Assembly (NCBI RefSeq): GCF_900100605.1
Contig: NZ_FNCN01000039.1
Coordinates: 1 to 54,524, forward strand
Origin: Sinosporangium album
GTDB taxonomy: Bacteria > Actinomycetota > Actinomycetes > Streptosporangiales > Streptosporangiaceae
Length of the DNA: 54,524 nucleotides
Direction: 5' to 3'
The position numbers were made by a program, and so were the translations under genes. Under the pieces are notes generated by a model, which worked only from the letters and a program-made list of their open reading frames with translations, searched no databases and was not told the origin of the DNA. Each line of letters starts with the position of its first letter. Positions within the stretch are counted from its first letter, which is position 1. Positions 43,020 through 54,099 of this stretch are shown here, one piece after another.

Positions 43020-44249
43020 TCAGGAGAACTCCGCCAGCGTCCGCTCGGCCTCCTGCAGCCAGGAACGGCGGGCCGCCAGGGCCTCCTCGGCCTCCTTCAC
43101 GTCCTTCTCGCGCCCGGCGGCGCCCGCCTTTGCGAGGCGGGCCTCCAGCTGCTCGATGGAGCGCCTGAGCTGGTTGACGGTGTCCTGGGCGCGGGCGCGG
43201 GCCTCGGGGTTGGAACGCTTCCACTCGGCTTCCTCGGCCCTGCGGACGGCCTCGTCCACCTTGCGCAGGCCGCCTTCGAGGCGGTCGCGCATATCGCGGG
43301 GGACGGGGCCCGCGGCCTCCCAGCGCTCCAGGATGCCGCGCAGGGTGGAGCGGGCACCCCTCGCGTCGGTCACCGGCATGATCTTCTCGGCCTCGATGAG
43401 GAGCTGCTCCTTCACCTCGGCGTTGGCGGCGAGGGACGCGTCGCGCTCGGCGAAGACGGCGGAGCGGGCCTGGAAGAACTGGTCCTGGGCGCTCTTGAAG
43501 CGGGTCCACAGCTCGTCCTCGGCCTCTCGGGAGGCCCGGCCGGCGCTCTTCCACTGCCGCATGAGGTCGCGGTAGACCGCCGCGGTGTTGGCCCAGTCGG
43601 TCGAGTCCGCGAGCGCCTCGGCCTCGGCGACGATGCGCTCCTTGGCCGCCCGCACGCCCTCGCGCTGCTCGTCGAGGCCCGCGAAGTAGGCCTTGCGCCG
43701 CTTGGCGAAAGCCGTACGGGCCGCGGACAGGCGCTTCCACAGGGTCGCCTCGGTGGCCCTGTCGATGCGCTCCGCGGCCTTCCACTCCTCGACGAGCTGG
43801 CGGAGCCGTTCGCCGCCGGACTTCCAATGGGTGGTGTCGTCGGCGATCCGCTCGGCCTCGGCGACGATGCGCTCTTTGACGCTCTTGGCCTCGGCCCTGG
43901 CGTGGTCGCGGGCGGCCTTGACCTCCTCGCGCCGCCTGGCGACCAGCTCCGTCAGCGAGTCGAGGCGGCCGGCCAGGGCGCCCAGGTCGCCGACGGCGTG
44001 GGCGTCCGCGACAGCTTCGCGTAGTTTGACGATGTTGGCCTCGGCCTGGGCGGGCGGCAGGTCTGTGCCGCGCATGCGCTGTTCGAGCAACTCGACCTGG
44101 GTGGCCAGTTCATCGAACTTGCGGCGGTAGAAGGCCAGTCCTTCTTCCGGCTTGCCTGCCTGCCAGGACCCGACGGCCCGTTCTCCCTCAGCCGTACGCA
44201 CGTAGACGGTGCCGTCGTCGTCTACCCGGCCCCACGGGTCGGTGCTCAC
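43020..44249 (-). CDS. DUF349-repeat coiled-coil protein
   Basis: A 409-residue, highly charged helical protein. The N-terminus (DPWGRVDDDGTVYVRTAEGERAVGSWQAGKPEEGLAFYRRKF) is typical of the actinobacterial form. At least three DUF349 repeats follow (W-x5-R-x-S-R or W-x-A-x-R signatures near DWANTAAVYRDLMRQWKSAGR and ERWEAAGPVPRDMRDRL), ending in a long coiled coil. Function not established. The GTG at 44249 has GGGAGG 5 bases upstream; ATG 44264 is a weaker alternative. Probably in an operon with the cyclophilin gene at 44315. Confidence 0.9.
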   Translation of the reverse strand: MSTDPWGRVDDDGTVYVRTAEGERAVGSWQAGKPEEGLAFYRRKFDELATQVELLEQRMRGTDLPPAQAEANIVKLREAVADAHAVGDLGALAGRLDSLTELVARRREEVKAARDHARAEAKSVKERIVAEAERIADDTTHWKSGGERLRQLVEEWKAAERIDRATEATLWKRLSAARTAFAKRRKAYFAGLDEQREGVRAAKERIVAEAEALADSTDWANTAAVYRDLMRQWKSAGRASREAEDELWTRFKSAQDQFFQARSAVFAERDASLAANAEVKEQLLIEAEKIMPVTDARGARSTLRGILERWEAAGPVPRDMRDRLEGGLRKVDEAVRRAEEAEWKRSNPEARARAQDTVNQLRRSIEQLEARLAKAGAAGREKDVKEAEEALAARRSWLQEAERTLAEFS

Positions 44250-44314
44250 CGTGTCCTCCCGCACTTGAAATCAGACCCTCCGGGACTACGTTGGTCGTCC
44301 CTTGTTGTATTACG

Positions 44315-45169
44315 TCAGCTCTTGCCAGAGATTGTCACGCTTTTGAGTTCGACGCGTTCCTTCGGGGGACCATCCCCAGTCTTGCTCTCGACCCCGGCTT
44401 TTGCCACCTTGTCGACGATCTCCATTCCCTTGGTGACCGTACCGAATGGGGTGTACTGCGGGGGCAACGACTTGGTCTCATCGCCGTAGACGATGAAGAA
44501 CTGGCTGCCGTTGGTGCCGGGACCGCTGTTGGCCATGGCGAGCACCCCCCTGCCGTACTCGGCGCCCTGGAGGTTCTCGTCCACGAAACGGTAACCGGGG
44601 TTGCCCTGGCCGTCCGTCGGGCCGCCCTTCCCCGAGGCCTGCGGGTCGCCGCACTGGAGGACCTTGATGCCCTGGGTGGTCAGGCGGTGGCAGACCGTGT
44701 TGTCGAAATATTTCTTCGAGGCGAGGAACTCGAACGAGCCGACCGTGCAGGGCGCCTTGTCCCCGGCGAGCGCGAACTCGATCGTGCCCAGGTTGGTCTG
44801 CACGGTCATGGTCTTCGGCTGGGCGGAGACCTTGGCGGGAGGCAGTCCCACGTTCTTGCTCGTGCCTCCTTCGGGCGCGGCGACATATCCGCAGGTGCCG
44901 GAGTTCTTATCGTACGCCGTGGGCTCGGCCGCGCTCTGCTCCGAAGCGTTGTCCGACGCCGCAGGGGACGCCTGCGCGCTCGTGCTGTCGTTCTGCCCGC
45001 CGATCAGCGCGAACGCCGCCACCACACCGCCGATGACGACCACCACGCCGACGGACGAGCCGATGACGGTGTTCCGCCTCGCTCTGGCCGCACGTTCGGC
45101 GCGCTTCTTCATCTGCCGCTCGTAGTGCTCACGTGCGAGCACCCGCTGGCGATCCTTGCCGGTGGCCAC
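44315..45169 (-). CDS. Membrane-anchored cyclophilin-type peptidyl-prolyl isomerase
   Basis: A 284-residue protein. A basic, coiled N-terminus (about 8-32) is followed by one membrane helix (34-57), a Ser/Ala-rich linker and a cyclophilin domain (about 118-284). The domain has YFDNTVCHRLTTQGIKVLQCGD, GYRFVDENLQGAEY, MANSGPGTNGSQFFIVYGD and FGTVTKGMEIVDKV. Active-site residues (His-Arg, Gln-Phe-Phe) are present. The catalytic part should face the outside, so it probably folds secreted proteins. The GTG at 45169 follows GAGGG. A paralogue with the same layout lies at 49089, and both share an upstream element. Confidence 0.93.
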   Translation of the reverse strand: MATGKDRQRVLAREHYERQMKKRAERAARARRNTVIGSSVGVVVVIGGVVAAFALIGGQNDSTSAQASPAASDNASEQSAAEPTAYDKNSGTCGYVAAPEGGTSKNVGLPPAKVSAQPKTMTVQTNLGTIEFALAGDKAPCTVGSFEFLASKKYFDNTVCHRLTTQGIKVLQCGDPQASGKGGPTDGQGNPGYRFVDENLQGAEYGRGVLAMANSGPGTNGSQFFIVYGDETKSLPPQYTPFGTVTKGMEIVDKVAKAGVESKTGDGPPKERVELKSVTISGKS

Positions 45170-45213
45170 TGTCCCTCGCCTCCCGCGTGTCCGTGTATGA
45201 ACTAACTGAGGTG

Positions 45214-45236
45214 GGCGAATCGTATCGGCCATCGGG
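45214..45236 (-). promoter_or_regulatory. Conserved promoter element shared by the two cyclophilin genes (copy 1)
   Basis: A 23-bp block with core GGCCGATACGAT and a TACGAT -10-like hexamer (45224-45219 on the minus strand). It matches 21 of 23 positions of the block at 50027-50049, also upstream of a minus-strand cyclophilin gene. Confidence 0.6.
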
Positions 45237-45319
45237 CAATGGTTCGCAGCCCGGCGACCCGCACCGGTACCCTTCGGTTACATTCCCATCCGCATTCTTG
45301 ACGAGATCACCTGAGGCAG

Positions 45320-46003
45320 ATGCTCATCGCCGGCTTTCCCGCAGGGTCGCTCCAGACCAACTGTTACGTCGTCGCCCCCGAGGCGGGGGAGGAATGCGTC
45401 GTCGTCGACCCTGGGCAGGACGCGGTGGGCCCGCTCGACGAGTTGCTGCGCGAGCATCGGCTCAAGCCTGTCGCCGTCCTGCTGACCCACGGACACCTCG
45501 ACCACATGTGGTCGGTGGTGCCGGTGTGCGGTGCGCGCGACGTGCCGGCCTGGATCCATCCCGAGGACAGGGACCTCCTGTCGGACCCGGGCAAGGGCCT
45601 GCCTCTCGCGATGACGCAGTCGCTGTTCGGCGGGTCGACCTTCACCGAGCCGGACGACGTGCGGGAGCTCGCCGACGGCGAGGTGCTCGAGCTCGCCGGG
45701 TTGCAGATCGCCGTCGACCACGCTCCCGGCCACACCCGAGGGTCGGTGACCTTCAGGCTCCCCCAGCCCGAGGTGATGTTCTCGGGCGACCTGCTGTTCG
45801 CCGGCTCGATCGGACGCACCGATCTCCCGGGCGGCGACTATCCGACCATCCTCGCCAGCCTGGCGGCCAAGTGCCTGCCTCTGCCTGACGAGACGGTCGT
45901 GCTGCCCGGCCACGGACCGCAGACCACGATCGGTCGTGAGCGCGCGGCGAATCCCTACCTCAAGGATCTCGCGCCCCGGACCGGTCCTACCAGGGGGATC
46001 TAA
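45320..46003 (+). CDS. Metallo-beta-lactamase-fold hydrolase (glyoxalase II-like)
   Basis: A 227-residue MBL-fold enzyme with [13 protein letters not shown] as metal-binding motif, [30 protein letters not shown] and the C-terminal [12 protein letters not shown]. It belongs to the YcbL/glyoxalase II-like group of thioester or phosphoester hydrolases; the true substrate is unknown. Its stop overlaps the hisS start by one base (TAATG), a linkage also seen in other actinobacteria. The ATG at 45320 follows GAGG. Confidence 0.92.
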   Translation: MLIAGFPAGSLQTNCYVVAPEAGEECVVVDPGQDAVGPLDELLREHRLKPVAVLLTHGHLDHMWSVVPVCGARDVPAWIHPEDRDLLSDPGKGLPLAMTQSLFGGSTFTEPDDVRELADGEVLELAGLQIAVDHAPGHTRGSVTFRLPQPEVMFSGDLLFAGSIGRTDLPGGDYPTILASLAAKCLPLPDETVVLPGHGPQTTIGRERAANPYLKDLAPRTGPTRGI

Positions 46004-47264
46004 TGACCTTCCAGGCGCCCAAGGGCACCTTCGACTGGATGCCGCCGCGTTCCGAGCTGGCGCTCTCCGTCCGCGAGCAGATGTCCGCGCCGCTCCGCCT
46101 CGCCGGCTATCGCTACGTCGAGACGCCGGCGTTCGAGGACACGGCCCTGTTCGCCCGGGGTGTGGGCGAGTCCACCGACATCGTGTCCAAGGAGATGTAC
46201 ACCTTCGAGGACAAGGGCGGCCGTTCGATCACGCTGCGCCCCGAGGGCACCGCGGCGGTCGTGCGGGCGGTGCTCCAGCACGGCCTCCACCACGGGCCGC
46301 TGCCCGTCAAGGTGTGGTATTCAGGGAGCTTCTACCGCTATGAGCGCGCCCAGAAGGGCCGCTACCGCCACTTCTCGCAGGTGGGGGCCGAGGCGCTCGG
46401 CGTGGAGGACCCGGCGCTCGACGCCGAGATGATCCAGCTCGCCGCCGAGGCGTTCGCCTCGCTCGGCCTGACCGGCGTGGAGCTCCTGCTCAACTCCCTC
46501 GGCTGCGCCGCCTGCCGGCCCGCCTACCGGTCCGCCCTCCAGGACTTCCTGCGCGGCCTCGACCTCGACGACGCCACACGGGCCAGGGTCGAGATCAACC
46601 CCCTGCGGGTCCTCGACGACAAGCGGCCCGAGGTGCGCGCGCAACTGGCGGAGGCGCCCCTGGTCTCCGACCACCTGTGCGAGGCGTGCAAGGGGTATCA
46701 CGAGGAGGTCAGGTCCCTTCTGCGGACCGCCGGCGTCGCCTTCACCGACGACCCGAGGCTCGTACGCGGCCTCGACTACTACACGCGCACGACCTTCGAG
46801 TACGTCTACGAGGGCATCGGGGCGCAGACCGCCGTCGGCGGCGGGGGCCGTTACGACGGGTTGAGCGAGATGATCGGCGGTCCGCCGCTGCCCGGCGTCG
46901 GGTGGGCCCTCGGCGTCGACCGCACGGTCCTCGCGCTGGAGACCGAGGGCCTGGTCGAGGCGAACACGCCGCGCGCCGGCGTCGAGGTCTACGCCGTACC
47001 GCTCGGCGACGAGGCCCGCCGGGTGCTGTTCGACCTCGTCCTTGAGCTGCGGGGCGCCGGTGTCTCGGCCGACCTCGCCTTCGGCGGCAAGGGGGTCAAG
47101 GGGGCCATGAAGGGCGCCGACCGTTCGGGAGCGGCCTACGCGCTGATCCTCGGCGAGCGCGACATCGCCGCCGGGGCCGCCCAGGTGAAGCACCTCGCCA
47201 GTGGCGAGCAGACCGCCGTCCCGCTCGCCGAGATCGTCACCATGTTTAAGGAGAAGCTGGTCAA

Positions 47265-47268
<4 letters not shown>
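46003..47268 (+). CDS. hisS: Histidyl-tRNA synthetase
   Basis: A 421-residue class II synthetase of the short bacterial type. It opens with [13 protein letters not shown], then motif 2 [21 protein letters not shown] and the histidine-binding block [23 protein letters not shown] and the C-terminal anticodon domain follow. Overlaps the MBL gene by one base and aspS by four (ATGA), forming a tight three-gene operon. Confidence 0.97.
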
Positions 47269-49019
<1,751 letters not shown>

Positions 49020-49029
49020 CCGGCGTGCC

Positions 49030-49079
49030 GAACGAGGACGGCCCCGGCGAGCGGGAGGCTCGCCGGGGCCGTCTCGTTC
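49030..49079. terminator. Bidirectional terminator after aspS
   Basis: A 15-bp perfect core stem (49038-49052 with 49058-49072) extended by a further 7 pairs beyond a bulge, between convergent aspS and the second cyclophilin gene. Confidence 0.85.
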
Positions 49080-49088
49080 CGCCGGTCG

Positions 49089-49985
49089 TCACATCGACAG
49101 CTTGACGTCCTTGATCGTCAGCGGGATCTTGGGCGCGCTGGACCCGCCGTCCCCGTTGACGTCGCCGTCGTGGGCGAGATAGCCGCCCGCCGCGATCTTG
49201 TCGAGGATCTCCAGCCCCGTGGTGACGACGCCGAGCGTGCTCAGGTCGCCGCCGATCTGGCTGGTCTCCTCCCCGTAGGAGATGGCGAACTGGCTGTTGT
49301 TCATGTTCGAGCCGTCGGCGGGCTGCGGGAGGATGACCACGCCTCGGGTCGGCAGGATGCCGGTGTTCTCGTCGTTGAACAGGTAGCCGGAGGTGCCGAG
49401 GCCGTCGGTGTCGGACTTGCCGTCCGCCTTGGCCCGCGGGTCGCCGCACTGGATCAACTTCAGACCCGAGTTGTCCATGGTCGCCAGACGGTGGCACTTG
49501 TTGCCGTCGTAGAAGTTCTTCTTCGCCAGGAACGCGAACGAGTTGACGGCGCACGGCGCCGCCGAGGTGGCCAGCTCGATGACGATGTTCCCGTGGTTGG
49601 TCTCGAGCGTCATGTTCTTCCAGCGCAGACTCGGCTTCTTCGGCGGGTAGCCCACGAACTTCGTCGGCACCCCGGTGTCGTCCTTGCGGTACTCGCAGGT
49701 CACCGATCCGGGCTTGACCGTCGGGCTCGGCATCGTCGTGGGCAGCTCCGACGGGGTCTCGGAGGGAGCGGAGGGCGAGGGCGATCCGGCGGCGGCGGGC
49801 TTGGGCTCGTCCCCTCCGCCCATGAACACGGCACCGGCGATGATGCCTCCGACCACCACGACGGCACCGATGCCGACCCCGAGGATCGCGCTGCGCTTGC
49901 TCTTCTCGGGGGTCTGCTGCGCGCGCTGCGCCTGCCTCTCCCTGTGCTCCCGAGCCAGTCGGCTCTGGCGGTCGTCGCCGCTCAC
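49089..49985 (-). CDS. Second membrane-anchored cyclophilin-type peptidyl-prolyl isomerase
   Basis: A 298-residue paralogue of the protein at 44315 with the same plan: basic N-terminus with AREHRERQAQRAQ, one membrane helix (32-55), a Pro/Ser linker, then the cyclophilin domain. Here the active-site residues differ: NNSQFAISYGEE replaces the usual GSQFFI, and RGVVILPQPADGSNMNNSQF the AMAN block. The isomerase activity may therefore be weak or specialised. The GTG at 49985 has GGAGG 7 bases upstream. Diverges from the tricorn gene. Confidence 0.9.
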   Translation of the reverse strand: MSGDDRQSRLAREHRERQAQRAQQTPEKSKRSAILGVGIGAVVVVGGIIAGAVFMGGGDEPKPAAAGSPSPSAPSETPSELPTTMPSPTVKPGSVTCEYRKDDTGVPTKFVGYPPKKPSLRWKNMTLETNHGNIVIELATSAAPCAVNSFAFLAKKNFYDGNKCHRLATMDNSGLKLIQCGDPRAKADGKSDTDGLGTSGYLFNDENTGILPTRGVVILPQPADGSNMNNSQFAISYGEETSQIGGDLSTLGVVTTGLEILDKIAAGGYLAHDGDVNGDGGSSAPKIPLTIKDVKLSM

Positions 49986-50026
49986 GCTGTGTCCTCCGGG
50001 TGTACTGATCCTTGATATTGCAACCT

Positions 50027-50049
50027 GGCGCATCGTATCGGCCTTCGGG
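50027..50049 (-). promoter_or_regulatory. Conserved promoter element shared by the two cyclophilin genes (copy 2)
   Basis: Matches the block at 45214-45236 in 21 of 23 positions, including GGCCGATACGAT. Here TGTGAA lies 17 bp upstream of TACGAT as a possible -35. Confidence 0.6.
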
Positions 50050-50112
50050 TGTGCTTCACATAAGCCGAGAAATCGATCAACGCTATTGAGAGCCCTACAC
50101 CCCCGGCTTAAC

Positions 50113-53100
50113 ATGGCCGGAGTGACGAGTGGGTCGTACCTCAGGTTTCCACACATTCACCATGAGCTTCTGACCTTTACCGCCGAGGACGACGTCTGGA
50201 TCGCCCCCCTGGACGGGGTCGGCGGCGGGCGCGCCTACCGGCTGACGGTGGACCGCGTGCGCGTCAGCCATCCGAGAATCTCCCCCGACGGCACCCGCGT
50301 CGCCTGGACGAGCTGGAGGGACACCGACGCCGAACTCCACATGGCGCCGGTGGACGGCGGGCCCGCGCGCCGGCTGACCTACTGGGCCCACCACAGCACC
50401 CGCCTGCGCGGCTGGTACGGCACCGCCGCCCTCATGGCCACCAGCGCCCACAGCCAGCCGTTCGGCTTCCTCACATGGGCCTACGCCGTGCCGGTGGACG
50501 GCGGGCCGGCCGAGCGGCAGCCGTACGGCCCGGTGTCGGACCTCGGCCTGGCGGGGGAGAGCACGCTGCTGCTCACCGGAGCCGCCTCGCACGAACCGGC
50601 GCACTGGAAGAGATACCGGGGAGGCGGCACCGGACGGCTGTGGCTGGACCGGGGATGGCTGCCGCTGGCGGCGCCCGGGCAGCTCGCCTGCCCGATGCTC
50701 GTCGGCGACCGCGTGGCGTTCCTGTCCGACCACGAGGGCACGGGAAACCTGTACTCCTGCGCCCGTGACGGCTCGGACCTGACCCGGCACAGCTCCCACG
50801 AGGGCTTCTACGCCAGGCAGGCGTCCACCGACGGCCGCCGCGTGGTCTACGTCCGCGCCGGGGAGCTGTGGATGCTCGACGACCTGTCGGCCGAACCCAG
50901 GCCGCTGCGGGTCAGGCTCGCGGGCGCGGGCCTGGGGCGCAGGCCGTACCCCGCCTCCCGCCGCGCCGACGACGTCGCCTGCGACGCCACCGGGCGGGCC
51001 AGCGCGGTGGAGATCGGCGGCACGGTCCACTGGGTGCCGCACGAGGACGGCCCGGTGCGCGCGTTGGACGTACGGCCCGGCGTGCGTGCCCGGCTCCCCC
51101 TGGTGCTCGGCCGCCCCCGTCCGGACGGCGACGAGGAGCAGGCCGAGGAGTCCGAGCAGACCGAGGAGACCGAGGAGACCGGGCAGGTCGGGCAGGTCGG
51201 GCAGGTCGGGCAGGTCGGGCAGGTCGAGGTGGCCGGGCAGGCCAAACCGCGCAACGGGCCCGTCGCCTGGGTCGACGACGCCGACGGCGAGGACGGCCTC
51301 GCCGTCGTGGAACCCGGCCGCAGGCCGCGCCTGCTCGCCGCGGGCCGCCTAGGCCGCGTCGAGGAGATCGCCGGCGCACCCGACGGCGGCGCGGTGGCCG
51401 TGGCCTCCCACGACGGGCGGCTGCTGCTCGTGGACGTCGCGAGCGGCCAGGTGACCGAACTGGCCCGCTCCACCGACGGCGCGGTCGGCGACCTCGCCTT
51501 CTCCCCGGATTCGGCCTGGATCGCCTGGTCGCATCCCGAACAGGGGCCGCTGCGCGGCATCCGCCTCATGCGCCTGGCCGACCGGACCGTCGTCGAGGCC
51601 ACCGACGGGCGCTTCGCCGACAGCGACCCGGTGTTCACCCTGGACGGGAAATATCTCGCCTTCCTGTCACGGCGCGGCTTCGACACGATCTACGACGCCC
51701 ACTCCCTGGACCTGGTCTTCCCCCTGGGCCACCGGCCGTACCTGCTCACCCTGGCCGTGGGGACGCCCTCGCCGTTCGCCCCCCGCCTTGACGGGCGGCC
51801 CGTCGAGCCCGAGGAGTCCGGAGAGGCGGGAGAGGTCGTCGTCGACGTCGAGGGCCTCCAGGAGAGGGTCGTGCCGCTGCCGGTGGGGGAGGGGCGCTAC
51901 CTGGGGCTCCTGGCGGTCAAGGACGGCCTGCTCTGGCTGCGGCAGCCGCAGCGCGACCCCGCGCCCGGCGGCGCGCACGGCCACAGGCACCGGTACGCGC
52001 TCGAACGCTTCGACTTCGCCAAGCGCACCGTCGAGGAACTCGACGACGAGGCGAACGGCTTCGCGGTCAGCGGCGATGGACTCCGCGTCGTGGTGATGGA
52101 CGGCGGAGACCTGCGGGTGATGCCGGTGTCGGGCAAGAAGAGCGACGCCACCGCGATCGACCTGCAGCGCGTCCGGCTCGACGTGGACCCCGCGGCCCGC
52201 TGGCGGCAGGCGTACGCCGAAGCGGGGCGGATCATGCGGGACCTGTTCTGGGTGGCCGACATGGGAGGGGTCGACTGGGCGGCGGCACTGGACACCTACC
52301 GGCCGTGGCTGGACCGCCTCGGCGGCCCCGACGACTTCGCCGACCTGCTGCGCGAGGTGGTGGGCGAACTCGGCGCGTCGCACACCTACGTCACCTCCCA
52401 CCAGGGCTACGGGTCCTACCGCTTCGTCGGCATGCTCGGCGCCGACCTCGTCCGCGACACCGACGGGCTGTGGCGCGTGAGCCGCGTCTACGCGGCCGAG
52501 TCCTCCGACCCCCGCGCGCGGTCCCCGCTGGCGGGCAGCGGGATACGGCCCGGCGACGCGATCCTCGCGGTGGACGGCCGACCCGTCGACCCCGCGACCG
52601 GACCCGCGCCCCTGCTGGTCGACGCGGCCGAACGGCCGGTCGAGCTGACCGTGGAATCGGGGGACCGCGTCCACCGCGCCGCCGTGGTGCCCGTGTACGA
52701 CGACGCGGTGCTGCGCTACCACGCCTGGGTGCAGGACCGGCGGGCCGAGGTCAGGCGGCTCAGCGGCGGGCGGGCCGGGTACCTGCACGTGCCCGACATG
52801 ACCGCCGGAGGCTGGTCGCAGCTCCACCGCGACCTCGGCCGCGAACTCACCCGCGACACCCTCATCGTGGACGTGCGCGGCAACCGGGGCGGGCACACCT
52901 CCGAACTCGTGGTCGAGAAGCTCACCAGGAGGATCGTCGGCTGGAGCGTCAACCGCCACACCTCCCCGAGGAGCTGGCCGCGCGACGCGCCGCGCGGCCC
53001 CGTCGTGGTGGTCTGCGACGAGGAGACGTGCTCCGACGGCGACATCATCATCGGCGCCGTCCAGTCGCTGGGCCTCGGGCCGGTCGTCGGCACCCGCACC

Positions 53101-53427
53101 TGGGGCGGCGTCATCGGCTACCGGGGCACGCACAGGCTCGGCGACGGGACATCCATCACGGTGCCCGGATACGCCCACTGGTCCACCGCCTACGGCTGGG
53201 ACCTGGAGAACGGCGGGGCCGTCCCCGACGTCGAGGTGCCGATCACGCCCCGCGACTGGGCCGCCGGGATCGACACGCAGCTGCGCACCGCCGTACGGCT
53301 GGCGCTCGCGGCCCTCGACGAGCGCCCCGCCGCCGCCCCGCCGGACCCCGCCACCCGCCCGGAGCGCCGATGGACCCCCCAGGAGCCCGCACGCCCCGTT
53401 AAGCCCGCCGGCGGGAGCGCGCCTTGA
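50113..53427 (+). CDS. Tricorn protease homologue
   Basis: A 1104-residue cytosolic serine protease related to archaeal tricorn, which trims peptides released by the proteasome; actinobacteria also have proteasomes. Order: two N-terminal beta-propellers (SGSYLRFPHIHHELLTFTAEDDVW onward), a small helical domain, a PDZ domain (about 780-870), and a C-terminal S41-type catalytic domain. His757 (ELGASHTYV) and Ser974-Asp975 (ETCSDGDIII) match tricorn His746 and Ser965-Asp966. A low-complexity insert (Glu/Thr-rich, then Gly-Gln-Val repeats) lies at about 340-380. The start at ATG 50113 has no clear ribosome-binding site; GTG 50122 is possible. Confidence 0.93.
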   Translation: MAGVTSGSYLRFPHIHHELLTFTAEDDVWIAPLDGVGGGRAYRLTVDRVRVSHPRISPDGTRVAWTSWRDTDAELHMAPVDGGPARRLTYWAHHSTRLRGWYGTAALMATSAHSQPFGFLTWAYAVPVDGGPAERQPYGPVSDLGLAGESTLLLTGAASHEPAHWKRYRGGGTGRLWLDRGWLPLAAPGQLACPMLVGDRVAFLSDHEGTGNLYSCARDGSDLTRHSSHEGFYARQASTDGRRVVYVRAGELWMLDDLSAEPRPLRVRLAGAGLGRRPYPASRRADDVACDATGRASAVEIGGTVHWVPHEDGPVRALDVRPGVRARLPLVLGRPRPDGDEEQAEESEQTEETEETGQVGQVGQVGQVGQVEVAGQAKPRNGPVAWVDDADGEDGLAVVEPGRRPRLLAAGRLGRVEEIAGAPDGGAVAVASHDGRLLLVDVASGQVTELARSTDGAVGDLAFSPDSAWIAWSHPEQGPLRGIRLMRLADRTVVEATDGRFADSDPVFTLDGKYLAFLSRRGFDTIYDAHSLDLVFPLGHRPYLLTLAVGTPSPFAPRLDGRPVEPEESGEAGEVVVDVEGLQERVVPLPVGEGRYLGLLAVKDGLLWLRQPQRDPAPGGAHGHRHRYALERFDFAKRTVEELDDEANGFAVSGDGLRVVVMDGGDLRVMPVSGKKSDATAIDLQRVRLDVDPAARWRQAYAEAGRIMRDLFWVADMGGVDWAAALDTYRPWLDRLGGPDDFADLLREVVGELGASHTYVTSHQGYGSYRFVGMLGADLVRDTDGLWRVSRVYAAESSDPRARSPLAGSGIRPGDAILAVDGRPVDPATGPAPLLVDAAERPVELTVESGDRVHRAAVVPVYDDAVLRYHAWVQDRRAEVRRLSGGRAGYLHVPDMTAGGWSQLHRDLGRELTRDTLIVDVRGNRGGHTSELVVEKLTRRIVGWSVNRHTSPRSWPRDAPRGPVVVVCDEETCSDGDIIIGAVQSLGLGPVVGTRTWGGVIGYRGTHRLGDGTSITVPGYAHWSTAYGWDLENGGAVPDVEVPITPRDWAAGIDTQLRTAVRLALAALDERPAAAPPDPATRPERRWTPQEPARPVKPAGGSAP
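51181..51225 (+). repeat. 9-bp in-frame tandem repeat in the tricorn gene
   Basis: GGGCAGGTC is repeated five times exactly, encoding Gly-Gln-Val five times in a variable loop of the second propeller. Confidence 0.85.
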
Positions 53428-53517
53428 TGCCTTCGTTACGCGGCGGCACCTATGGTGATCCCACCCCGCCCCCGGCTCCTCGAGTCCGGCGCCCCCCGAG
53501 ACCCCAGGAGCCTCCTC

Positions 53518-53982
53518 ATGGTTGACGAGTTGTTCGGCCTGCCCGTCCACCCCCTCGTCGTGCACGCGGCCGTGGTGTTCGCGCCTCTGTTCTCCCTGGT
53601 CTCACTCATGTTCGCCCTCGCGCCTCGCTTACGTGAGCGCCTCGCCTGGCTCGTGACCGTGCTCGCCGTCGCGACCCCGCTCGCCGTCCTCGCCGCCCAG
53701 CTCAGCGGACCGGCCCTGCGGGACCGCGTCTTCGGCGGGCAGGAGCCCTCGGGGCGGCTCGGCGAGCTCGTGGCCGCCCATGAGGGCTTCGCGGTGCCGC
53801 TGCTCCTCACCACACTCGGCCTGAGTGCGTCCTCCCTGCTGCTCGCCCACGCCGGCCCCCGGTTCGGCTCCGCCCTGCTCCGCCCGCTCACGCTCCTCGT
53901 CGTGCTGCTGTCGGCGGCCGTGACCTACTACGTCATCCGCGCCGGCCACTCGGGCTCGGCGGCGGTGTGGTTCCAGGGGTGA
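53518..53982 (+). CDS. DUF2231-family membrane protein
   Basis: A 154-residue protein with four membrane helices. The family signature LFGLPVHPLVVHAAVVFAPLF is in the first helix, and a conserved His is in the AAHEGFA loop and in the last helix (RAGHSGSAAVW). Related proteins are membrane subunits possibly holding haem or quinone, but the function is not established. The ATG at 53518 follows CAGGAG; the longer frame to 53452 is not conserved. Confidence 0.85.
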   Translation: MVDELFGLPVHPLVVHAAVVFAPLFSLVSLMFALAPRLRERLAWLVTVLAVATPLAVLAAQLSGPALRDRVFGGQEPSGRLGELVAAHEGFAVPLLLTTLGLSASSLLLAHAGPRFGSALLRPLTLLVVLLSAAVTYYVIRAGHSGSAAVWFQG

Positions 53983-54087
53983 GCAGCCACGGGCGAGGCG
54001 GAGGGTGACCCGGGCTCGTGCCGTACGGCTCCCGCCCGGCCCCGGCCCCGCGCGGCTCCGGCGTGATCGGCGGTCCCCGGCGGGCGG

Positions 54088-54093
54088 TACTGT
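54088..54093 (+). promoter_or_regulatory. -10 element for rarA
   Basis: TACTGT ends 6 bases before the GTG at 54100, as in a leaderless mRNA. No Shine-Dalgarno sequence precedes the gene. Confidence 0.4.
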
Positions 54094-54099
54094 CGGCGT

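Noticed and set aside
41524-43575. 683-codon plus-strand frame across relA and the DUF349 gene
   Set aside because: Runs through relA in another frame and then antisense to the DUF349 gene; Arg-rich with no recognisable domain.
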